A DNA stretch of 64,000 nt from Poindextera sp035294785 (GTDB lineage: Bacteria > Pseudomonadota > Alphaproteobacteria > Caulobacterales > Caulobacteraceae): contig DATGKF010000038.1 of assembly GCA_035294785.1 (NCBI GenBank), forward strand, positions 4,168 through 68,167. Direction: 5' to 3'. Position numbers and translations under genes: made by a program. Shown here in pieces: positions 42,783 through 50,146 of the stretch. The notes beneath the pieces were generated by a model that worked only from the letters and a program-made list of their open reading frames with translations, was not told the origin of the DNA and ran no database searches. The stretch's first letter is position 1, and the number at the start of each line of letters is the position of its first letter.

Positions 42783-45464
42783 ATGCGCTTTCAGTCGAGG
42801 TTTGCGGCGGCCGGCGAGCGATTCGGGGGCCTCGTCGCCCGCGAGACCGAGCGCGGCGCGGGCGTTCAGACCGTCGTCGCCCCAGCCGGCTGGACCCAGG
42901 CGCAACTCGACGCCTGGATGGACTGGGCCGATCGCCTGACGCCGGACGATGGCGACGCGGCGGACGACCAGGTTCTCGGCGGCCCGCCGGTGCGGTGGGT
43001 GAACGCCCTGGCGACGAACGGCTGGAAGCTCGGGCTGTTCGACACGCCGGGCGACGCCGAAGCCTTCGCCGACGAGATCCTGGCGACGCTCCTCGGCGGG
43101 ATCGCCGCGCCGGCGGCCGGGCTCGCGCCGGCGACGCCTGCGTTCGAGGTCGGCTCGGCCGACGCGGAGACCGCGTTGGGCGTTCACCTGGCCGAGGCGC
43201 GGCGGGCGGCCTTGGCGGAGGGCGCGCTGGCGGCGGCGCAGGCCAAACTCGCGGCGGTCGCCGACGCGATCGCACGCTGCGAAGGGGACCCGGACGCCTG
43301 CGCCGACCCGGCGCGAAACCTGGCGTTGGCGCGCGCCGCCCGCGCCGCCCGTGAAGCTGGCGTTCCGGACGCCCTGATCGCCGACGCCATGGCCGGAGCG
43401 CCGGCGCTGGTCGGCGCCGATCTCGATGTGCTGATCCCGCCGCCGGGACGGTTGGCGTTGGTCTGTCCACGCGGGGCGGCCCATGCACAGACCGCCGGCG
43501 CGGTCTGGGAGAGCGGCGGCGTCATCGTCCAGTTCGCGCCGGCGTCCGGCGACCCGGCGCCGACGTGGCGGGTGGCGCTGGATATCAACAGCTTCGGGAG
43601 CGGCGAGCACCTGGACGTCGACGGCCTCGCGGCCACCGCCCGCCTCTGGCTCGCCGCAGCCGCGATCGAGACTGTGGACGGCGCTGCGGAGCCGACGATC
43701 ACCCTCGCCGGGCTGGGCGAGTGGTTGATGCGCCAGGGCCACCCCTTCGACGGCGAGGCGGCGCGCGGCGCGGCGTGCGAGGCGTTCGCGCTGCTCGGCG
43801 CGGCGGCGACGCTGGCGTCGGCTGAGATCGCGGCCATCCTCGGGCCAGGCGAGCGGTTCGACCTGAACCGCGCGGCGACGCTGGCGGCCATCGGCGGTCG
43901 GGCGCAGGCGTGCGACCAGGCGACGCCGCTCGGGCTCCGAACGGCGCTGATGTTCACCGAAGCACTGGCCGCCGCCAGCCGCGACGGTCTCCGGTTCGCC
44001 GGGCCCGTTGGGCTGTTCGCCGATCCGGAGCTGGCGCTCCGCCTCGGACGCGCCGGCCTTGGCGCAGCGCCCGCGGGCGCGGTTCTGGCGGCGTCCGAGA
44101 CCGCGGACGGCGAGATCGTGCTTGGACTCTCGGCCGTCGCCTTCGATGGGTTGCACGCGATCGGCGCCGACGCGGACGCTGTCGGCGTGGCCCTAACCGG
44201 CCGCCGGTCGCTGGACGGCGCACCGGCGATCGACCGCGCGGCGCTGCACGCGCGCGGCTTCACCGATCACGAGATCGATGCGGCGTTCGCCGCGCTCGGG
44301 TCCGCCCGGTCGCTGGCGGCGGCGTTCGCGCCGGCAGTGGTCGGCGAGGGTTTCGTTCGCGACGTCCTGGGCGCCGACGCCGACGCGATGGCCGACCCGG
44401 ATCTCGACGTTTTGGCGCTGGCCGGCTTCACCGCGGATGAGGTCGCGGCGGCCGCCGCCTACGCCTTTGGCGCGCCAAGCGTCGGCGCAGCCGATCTGCC
44501 GCCAGTGGTGAAGGCGTTGCTCGCCGCCGGCGACGAGGTCCCCTTTCACGCGCGCCTGGCCATGCAGGCGGCCTGCGAAGTGTTCGCAGACGCGACGAGC
44601 GAGGCGCCCATCGACCTCGACTGGCGCACCGACCCGGCGGCGATGCGGACGCGTCTGAACGAAGCGGCGGCAGCGGGCGTCGGCGCGATCTGGCTTCGCC
44701 GCGAACCCGCCCCGACCGACTTCCGCCTGGATCTGCCGGACGTCGAGGAGCCGGCGCGTCGCGCGGCGCCCGCGGCCGTCGTCACCGAGCGCATCGTCGA
44801 GACCGTGGTTCAGCGCGACCCGGTCCGCCGCCGCCTCCCCGACCGGCGCAAGGGCTACATTCAGAAGGCCGCGGTCGGCGGCCACAAGGTCTATCTGCAC
44901 ACCGGCGAGTACGACGACGGCCAGCTGGGCGAGGTCTTCATCGACATGCACAAGGAAGGCGCCGCCTTCCGCTCGCTGATGAACAACTTCGCCATCGCCG
45001 TTTCGATCGGGTTGCAATACGGCGTGCCGCTGGACGAGTTCGTCGATGCGTTCGTGTTCACCCGGTTCGAGCCGGCCGGGCCGGTGACGGGGAACGATTC
45101 CATCCGCTCGGCGACCTCGATCCTGGACTATCTGTTCCGCGAGTTGGGCGTCTCGTACCTGGACCGGGACGACCTCGCCAACGCCGATCCGCACGAGTTC
45201 CACGCCGACGGGCTGGGCGTCGGCGAGAGCGCGGGCGAGGCGCCGGTGCCGGCGTCGCGCTTCATCTCCAAAGGCTTCAGCCGCGGGACGGCGCCCGACA
45301 ACCTGGTCTTCCTGCCGACCGCCGCCCGACGCGCCGAGGCGCGCGACGCGAGCGTCGCATCCGCCGAGGACATCTGCCCCGCCTGCGGCGACGTCTCGCT
45401 CGTGCGCAAAGGCGGCCTGCTGGTCTGCGAGAGTTGCGGCATCGCTCCCGAACAGGCGGGATAG
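42783..45464 (+). CDS. Degenerate NrdJ-like protein (B12-dependent ribonucleotide reductase paralogue, TSCPD C-terminal domain)
   Basis: An 893-residue relative of class II ribonucleotide reductase (true alphaproteobacterial NrdJ is about 1,200). It aligns by eye along most of NrdJ: MRFQSRF start, CEGDPDACADPARN, ARLWLAAAAIE, LAGLGEWLMRQGHPFD, FTDHEIDAAF. The catalytic landmarks NSNNS, PCSE, CNLASLNL and APTGTIG are absent, and few cysteines remain in the core (about residues 166, 173, 228, 331, 376, 597). In contrast the C-terminal 220 residues are highly conserved (RRKGYIQKAAVGGHKVYL, MHKEGAAFRSLMNNFAIA, FTRFEPAGPVTGNDSI) and end in two CxxC pairs (CPACG, CESCG). Likely inactive as a reductase; it may regulate, assist or sequester. 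Upstream boxes suggest NrdR control. Confidence 0.85.
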   Translation: MRFQSRFAAAGERFGGLVARETERGAGVQTVVAPAGWTQAQLDAWMDWADRLTPDDGDAADDQVLGGPPVRWVNALATNGWKLGLFDTPGDAEAFADEILATLLGGIAAPAAGLAPATPAFEVGSADAETALGVHLAEARRAALAEGALAAAQAKLAAVADAIARCEGDPDACADPARNLALARAARAAREAGVPDALIADAMAGAPALVGADLDVLIPPPGRLALVCPRGAAHAQTAGAVWESGGVIVQFAPASGDPAPTWRVALDINSFGSGEHLDVDGLAATARLWLAAAAIETVDGAAEPTITLAGLGEWLMRQGHPFDGEAARGAACEAFALLGAAATLASAEIAAILGPGERFDLNRAATLAAIGGRAQACDQATPLGLRTALMFTEALAAASRDGLRFAGPVGLFADPELALRLGRAGLGAAPAGAVLAASETADGEIVLGLSAVAFDGLHAIGADADAVGVALTGRRSLDGAPAIDRAALHARGFTDHEIDAAFAALGSARSLAAAFAPAVVGEGFVRDVLGADADAMADPDLDVLALAGFTADEVAAAAAYAFGAPSVGAADLPPVVKALLAAGDEVPFHARLAMQAACEVFADATSEAPIDLDWRTDPAAMRTRLNEAAAAGVGAIWLRREPAPTDFRLDLPDVEEPARRAAPAAVVTERIVETVVQRDPVRRRLPDRRKGYIQKAAVGGHKVYLHTGEYDDGQLGEVFIDMHKEGAAFRSLMNNFAIAVSIGLQYGVPLDEFVDAFVFTRFEPAGPVTGNDSIRSATSILDYLFRELGVSYLDRDDLANADPHEFHADGLGVGESAGEAPVPASRFISKGFSRGTAPDNLVFLPTAARRAEARDASVASAEDICPACGDVSLVRKGGLLVCESCGIAPEQAG

Positions 45465-45516
45465 GCTCCGCACCGCGAAGTTTGCTATGCGTCCGGCGGC
45501 CCCGCTGGAGGACTTC

Positions 45517-46158
45517 ATGCTGACCGTGCACCACCTTGGCGTCTCGCAGTCCGAGCGCATCGTCTGGCTCTGTGAGGAGCTGGGCGTCCCCTACGAGCTC
45601 AAGGTCTACGACCGCGATCCGGTCACGCGCCTGGGGCCACCTGAGTACAAGGCGTTGCATCCGCTGGGCACCGCGCCGATCATCACGGACGGCGACGTCG
45701 TGCTGCCGGAGTCGGGCGCAATCATCGAGTACATCATCGGAAAATACGGAAACGGCCGCCTCAGCGTCGGGCCGGAGGCGCCGAACTACGCCGACTACCT
45801 GTTCTGGTTCCACTTCGCCAACGGCTCGATGATGCCAAGCCAGATGCGGATGATGTTCCTCAACATGGCCGGCGGGAGCGCGGACGATCCGCGCGCCCGC
45901 TTCATGCGCGAGCGCGCCGAAACGCCGTGGCGGATGGTCGAGGAGCGCTTGGGCGAGGTCCCCTACTTCGCCGGCGACGAGTTCACGGCCGCCGACATCA
46001 TCATGGGCTTCATCCTGACGACCATGCGCGCCTTCGTCGCCCGCGACCTCTCTGATCAGCCCAACATCCGCGCCTATCTGAAGCGCATCGGCGAGCGCCC
46101 CGCCTACCAGCGCGCGATGGCCAAGGGCGACCCCAAGATGGCGCCGATGTTAAGCTAG
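45517..46158 (+). CDS. Glutathione S-transferase family protein
   Basis: A 213-residue cytosolic GST. The N-terminal thioredoxin-like domain has SQSERIVWLCEELGVPYEL with a Ser at the catalytic position and the glutathione-binding PESGAIIEYI; the helical C-terminal domain contains EFTAADIIMGFIL with the conserved N-capping motif. It starts at MLTVHHLG (45517) behind GGAGGAC. Substrate unknown. Confidence 0.92.
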   Translation: MLTVHHLGVSQSERIVWLCEELGVPYELKVYDRDPVTRLGPPEYKALHPLGTAPIITDGDVVLPESGAIIEYIIGKYGNGRLSVGPEAPNYADYLFWFHFANGSMMPSQMRMMFLNMAGGSADDPRARFMRERAETPWRMVEERLGEVPYFAGDEFTAADIIMGFILTTMRAFVARDLSDQPNIRAYLKRIGERPAYQRAMAKGDPKMAPMLS

Positions 46159-46226
46159 CGGCCGCTTGGCCCCATGCTTGCGAGCCTCGCGCTCGACTCC
46201 GGTCCAACCGCACGAGGTGTGCCGAA

Positions 46227-46715
46227 ATGAAAACCGCCGCGCTTGTTCTGGCGCTCAGTGTCGCCGCCGTTCCCGCGCTTGCGCAGAACGCCGCCCAGGT
46301 CAGCCACGCGGAGGCCGGCGCCAGCTGCCCGCACTGCAACCTGTTTCAGGCCGACCTGAGCAACAGGGAGATCAAGGGCCGCGACTTCGCCGGGGCGCGC
46401 CTGCGCCAGTCGGACCTCAGCCTTTCGGTGTTCAACCACACCAGCTTCGCCGGCGCGGATCTGCGCGACGTGAACGGCTACGGCGCCCTCTTCACCGACG
46501 CCAACATGGCGGGCGCCGACATGACCAACGCCACCTTCGTCGGGGCCTACCTGGAAGGCGCCAACCTGCGCGGCGCACGTCTCTCGGGCGTGAACTTCTC
46601 CGGCGCCGAGATGGAGCGCGCCGTCGGCCTCAGCCAAGGCCAGCTCGACGCCGCCTGCGGCGACGACTCGACCAGGCTGCCCCACGGCCTGCACCTGCGC
46701 GCCTGCCGCCAGTAG
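46227..46715 (+). CDS. Exported pentapeptide-repeat protein
   Basis: A 162-residue secreted protein. A cleavable signal peptide ends at ALAQ. The mature region opens with a CxxC (SCPHCNLFQADL) followed by about 17 pentapeptide repeats of the A(D/N)LxX type (FAGARLRQSDLS, FAGADLRDVNG, MAGADMTNATF, LEGANLRGARL), which fold as a right-handed quadrilateral beta-helix. A C-terminal pair of Cys (DAACGDD, LRAC) could form a disulfide. The role is unknown. Confidence 0.88.
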   Translation: MKTAALVLALSVAAVPALAQNAAQVSHAEAGASCPHCNLFQADLSNREIKGRDFAGARLRQSDLSLSVFNHTSFAGADLRDVNGYGALFTDANMAGADMTNATFVGAYLEGANLRGARLSGVNFSGAEMERAVGLSQGQLDAACGDDSTRLPHGLHLRACRQ

Positions 46716-46733
46716 CGGCGGCCCGACGCCGCG

Positions 46734-48515
46734 CTAGCCTTTCGGCGGCGCGACGGTGCGGATGTTCAGCTCCTTGAGCTGTTCGTCGCGCACGCGGGAG
46801 GGGGCGCCCATCATCAGGTCCTCCGCCTGCTGGTTCAGCGGGAAGGCGATGACGTCGCGGATGGCGCTCGCGCCGGCCAGAAGCATGACGATGCGGTCGA
46901 TGCCCGGCGCGATGCCGGCGTGCGGCGGCGCGCCGAACCTGAACGCGTTCAGCATCCCGGCGAATTGCGTCTCGACCTCCTCGGCGGAGTAGCCGGCCAG
47001 TTCGAACGCCTTCAGCATGATGTCCGGGCGGTGGTTCCGGACCGCCCCCGACGAGAGTTCAACCCCGTTGCAAACGATGTCGTACTGGTAGGCGACGATG
47101 GCGAGCGCGTCGTTGACCTTGAACGCGTCCATCTCGCCCTGGGGCATCGAGAACGGGTTGTGCGAGAAGTCGATCCGGCGGGTGTCCTCGTTGAACTCGT
47201 ACATCGGGAAGTCGACGATCCAGCAGAACTTGAACTGCTCCTCGTCGACGAGCCCGAGATCGGTCCCGACCTTGGTGCGCGCCAGGCCGGCGAACCTGTA
47301 GAACGCCTGCGGCTGGCCGGCGGCGAAGAAGACCGCGTCGCCGACCTGCAGATCAAGCTGTGTCCGGATCGCCTCGGCCCGCTCGGGGCCGATGTTGCGC
47401 GCGACGGGGCCGGCGCCGCCCTCCTCCCCTTCGCGCCAGAAGATGTAGGCCAGGCCCGGCTGGCCCTCGCCCTTGGCCCAGTCGTTCATCCGGTCGCAGA
47501 AGGCGCGCGAGCCGCCGCCGGGCGCTGGGATGGCCCAGATCGCCGCCTTCGGCTCGTTCAGGATGTTGGCGAACACCTGGAAGCCCGAGCCGCGGAAGTG
47601 TTGGGAGACGTCGGCCATCTCGATGGGGTTGCGCAGGTCCGGCTTGTCGCTGCCGTACTTGCCGATCGCCTCGCGGAACGGGATGCGCGGAAAGGGCGCC
47701 GGCGTCACCGGCTTGCCGGCCGCGAACTCCTCGAACAGGCCCTGCATCACCGGCTCGATGACCGCGAAGACGTCCTCCTGGGTCGCGAAGCTCATCTCCA
47801 TGTCGAGTTGGTAGAACTCGCCCGGCGAGCGGTCGGCGCGCGCCGCCTCGTCGCGGAAGCAAGGCGCGATCTGGAAATAGCGGTCGAAGCCGGCGACCAT
47901 CAGCAGCTGTTTGAACTGCTGCGGCGCCTGGGGCAGCGCGTAGAACTTGCCCGGGTGCAGCCTGGACGGGACGAGGAAGTCGCGCGCGCCCTCGGGCGAG
48001 GAGGCGGTCAAAATCGGCGTCTGAAACTCGAGGAACCCCTGCTCGATCATGCGTCGGCGGATCGAGTCGATCACCTTGGCGCGCAGGACGATGCTGGCGT
48101 GCAGGCTCTCGCGCCGAAGGTCGAGGTAGCGGTACTTCAGGCGCAGTTCTTCCGGATAGTCGGGCTCTCCGAACACGGGGACCGGCAGCTCGGCCGCTTC
48201 CGAGAGGACCTCGAGGGCGTCGATGCGCACCTCGACCGCGCCGGTCGGCAGGTTCGGGTTGATGGTGTCGTCGCTGCGCGCGACCACACGGCCGTCGATG
48301 CGGATGACACTCTCGGCGCGCAGCCGCTCGGCCACCGCGAAGCCCGGCGTCTCCGGGCTGAGCACGAGCTGCGTCAGGCCGTAGTGGTCGCGCAGGTCGA
48401 TGAACAGCAAGCCGCCGTGGTCGCGCTTGCGATGGATCCAGCCGGAGAGGCGCACGGACTGGCCGGCGTCGCCCGCGCGGAGCGCGCCGCAGGTGTGGGT
48501 GCGATAGGCGTGCAT
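46734..48515 (-). CDS. aspS: Aspartyl-tRNA synthetase
   Basis: Class II synthetase of 593 residues. The anticodon-binding OB fold is N-terminal (GWIHRKRDHGGLLFIDLRDHYG), followed by the bacterial catalytic core with motif 2 (FRDEAARADRSPGEFYQLDMEMSF region), the GAD insertion domain (about 300-400) and motif 3 (GIAPGIDRIVMLL). Whether it is discriminating or also charges tRNA-Asn cannot be settled here because gatCAB is not in the window. Confidence 0.96.
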   Translation of the reverse strand: MHAYRTHTCGALRAGDAGQSVRLSGWIHRKRDHGGLLFIDLRDHYGLTQLVLSPETPGFAVAERLRAESVIRIDGRVVARSDDTINPNLPTGAVEVRIDALEVLSEAAELPVPVFGEPDYPEELRLKYRYLDLRRESLHASIVLRAKVIDSIRRRMIEQGFLEFQTPILTASSPEGARDFLVPSRLHPGKFYALPQAPQQFKQLLMVAGFDRYFQIAPCFRDEAARADRSPGEFYQLDMEMSFATQEDVFAVIEPVMQGLFEEFAAGKPVTPAPFPRIPFREAIGKYGSDKPDLRNPIEMADVSQHFRGSGFQVFANILNEPKAAIWAIPAPGGGSRAFCDRMNDWAKGEGQPGLAYIFWREGEEGGAGPVARNIGPERAEAIRTQLDLQVGDAVFFAAGQPQAFYRFAGLARTKVGTDLGLVDEEQFKFCWIVDFPMYEFNEDTRRIDFSHNPFSMPQGEMDAFKVNDALAIVAYQYDIVCNGVELSSGAVRNHRPDIMLKAFELAGYSAEEVETQFAGMLNAFRFGAPPHAGIAPGIDRIVMLLAGASAIRDVIAFPLNQQAEDLMMGAPSRVRDEQLKELNIRTVAPPKG

Positions 48516-48651
48516 AAGGCGGACTCTTGCGCCGATTCCTGACCAGGGCCGATTTCGAAAGGCGCGGAAGGCGCATGCCCGGCGGAGCCTGTCAAGGCTG
48601 GCCCCGTGGGTTCAGCGACTGTTCACCGATGCGAGCGCATGACTGCGGGCG

Positions 48652-48750
48652 ATGATGATCGCCCCCTTCCACCACCGCCTCGTCCTGGTGCTCGTGAGCG
48701 TGCTCGCGTTCGCGGCTGTCGCCGTGGCGCTTGGCGGGCGGCCACTCTAG
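48652..48750 (+). CDS. Possible 32-residue single-span membrane protein
   Basis: An ATG-ATG start at 48652 opens a 32-residue frame reading MMIAPFHHRLVLVLVSVLAF and then an Ala/Val-rich stretch ending GGRPL: one hydrophobic span with a basic flank on each side. It fills a 230-bp gap between aspS and a cyclophilin gene on the other strand. The ribosome site is weak (GGGCG). Its stop overlaps the cyclophilin stop as CTAG. It may be real or chance. Confidence 0.35.
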   Translation: MMIAPFHHRLVLVLVSVLAFAAVAVALGGRPL

Positions 48751-49604
48751 CCAGCGGCGCCCCCGCCGGGGCGCACCGGGATGTCGAGCGCGCAGGGGTC
48801 GAACGCATCCTTCTTCGCCGCGCGTGCGGCGGCCGCCACACTGCGGAAGTAGGCGCTGGACGTATCCAGGATCTCCAGGCTGGGGCGACTGTCGGGCGGC
48901 ATATCGGCCAGCACGCGCACGGTCGCCATCACATCGCGCGGATCGGCGACGGGGTCGCCGGTCTTGATCTTGCGCACCACGTCCTCGCCGGCGATCACCC
49001 GGCCGAACGCGGTGTATTTCTCGTTGAGCCCCAGGTTCTCGGCCCGCATCAGGAAGAACTGACTGTTGCCGGAATCCGGGGCCTCGGCGCGCGCCATGCC
49101 GATGACGCCGGGGCAGAACAGCGCGAACGCCCGCACCTTGCCGTCGGCGGTCAAGTCGGCCATGGCGTCAGGCTGGCCGACCACGGGCAGCGCGCCGACA
49201 AAGCCGACCATGCCCTCGGGGATGGCGCTGACCTCGCTGACATCGCGCCCGGGCGTGTAGCGGAAGTCGAACTCGGCCGGGAGATTCGGCAGGGTCGAGG
49301 CGCCCTGCCCGGTGTTGGTCGGATCGCCGGTCTGGTCCATGAACCCGTCGATGACACGGAAGAAGGTCTGGCCGTCGTAAAAGTGCTGGCGAGCCAGGGT
49401 CTCGATGCGCGCCACGCTCTGGGGCGCGATGAGGGGATACAGCTCGACGACGACCCGCCCCTGATTGGTGTCGATAACGACGGTGTTGGCCGCATCGACC
49501 GGCCGGAAATCAGCGGGTGCCGGGCCGGCCGCCGGCGCGGCGTGGGCGGGCGCGAACGCCGCGATCAGCGATGCGAACGCCGCGGCGAACGCGTTACGTC
49601 GCAT
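48747..49604 (-). CDS. Exported cyclophilin-type peptidyl-prolyl isomerase
   Basis: A 285-residue periplasmic cyclophilin that speeds proline isomerisation during protein folding. A signal peptide (FAAAFASLIAAFAPAHAAPA) precedes the domain. Catalytic Arg and Phe lie in GQTFFRVIDGFMDQTGDP; SQFFLMRAENLGLNEKYTAFGRVI, given here as a pattern in two parts, matches the drug-binding groove region. A C-terminal 60 residues extend beyond the domain. The start overlaps the end of coaD by 11 bases. Confidence 0.92.
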   Translation of the reverse strand: MRRNAFAAAFASLIAAFAPAHAAPAAGPAPADFRPVDAANTVVIDTNQGRVVVELYPLIAPQSVARIETLARQHFYDGQTFFRVIDGFMDQTGDPTNTGQGASTLPNLPAEFDFRYTPGRDVSEVSAIPEGMVGFVGALPVVGQPDAMADLTADGKVRAFALFCPGVIGMARAEAPDSGNSQFFLMRAENLGLNEKYTAFGRVIAGEDVVRKIKTGDPVADPRDVMATVRVLADMPPDSRPSLEILDTSSAYFRSVAAAARAAKKDAFDPCALDIPVRPGGGAAG

Positions 49605-50091
49605 CCGCGAACTTCTCGTGCAGTCGGCGCTCGATCCGGGGCGGGACGAAGGGCGACACGTCGCCGCCCAGCATGGCGATCTCCTTCACCAGCCGCGATG
49701 CGATCGCCTGATAGATCGGGTCCGTCATCAGGAAAATGGTCTCCAGGTTGCGATCCAGCTGCTGGTTCATCGCGGTCATCTGAAACTCGTACTCATAGTC
49801 GGAGACGGCGCGCAGGCCCTTGATCAGGACGCCCGCGCCAACCTCGCGAGCGAATCGGACCGAAAGGCCCTCGACCGGGCGCACCTCGACTTCGCCCTGC
49901 ACGTCCAGATGCGGCAACTCTTCGCGGATGATCGCCACCCGCTCGTCGAGCGTGAACAGCGGGCCCTTGGCCTCGTTGATCGCCACGCCGACGATCAGCT
50001 TGTCGACGATCTTCGACGCGCGCTGGATGATGTCGAGATGGCCGCTGTGAACCGGATCGAACGTTCCCGGATATAGCCCGATCCGCGTCAT
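49594..50091 (-). CDS. coaD: Phosphopantetheine adenylyltransferase
   Basis: Penultimate step of coenzyme A synthesis. The 165-residue nucleotidyltransferase shows the HxGH-type motif in YPGTFDPVHSGHLDII, EGLSVRFAREVGA, IKGLRAVSDYEYEFQMTAMN and SSR-like ASRLVKEIAMLGGDV. It is 55 bases downstream of gyrA and overlaps the cyclophilin gene. Confidence 0.96.
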   Translation of the reverse strand: MTRIGLYPGTFDPVHSGHLDIIQRASKIVDKLIVGVAINEAKGPLFTLDERVAIIREELPHLDVQGEVEVRPVEGLSVRFAREVGAGVLIKGLRAVSDYEYEFQMTAMNQQLDRNLETIFLMTDPIYQAIASRLVKEIAMLGGDVSPFVPPRIERRLHEKFADAT

Positions 50092-50146
50092 GCAAGGCTC
50101 CCTGGCGGTTCAAACCGCGCCGAAGGACGTGGAATCCGGCGCCGTG

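Noticed and set aside
42783..45464. Annotation as an active B12-dependent ribonucleotide reductase
   Set aside because: The C-terminal domain matches well, but the catalytic motifs are missing, so an active-enzyme label would mislead.
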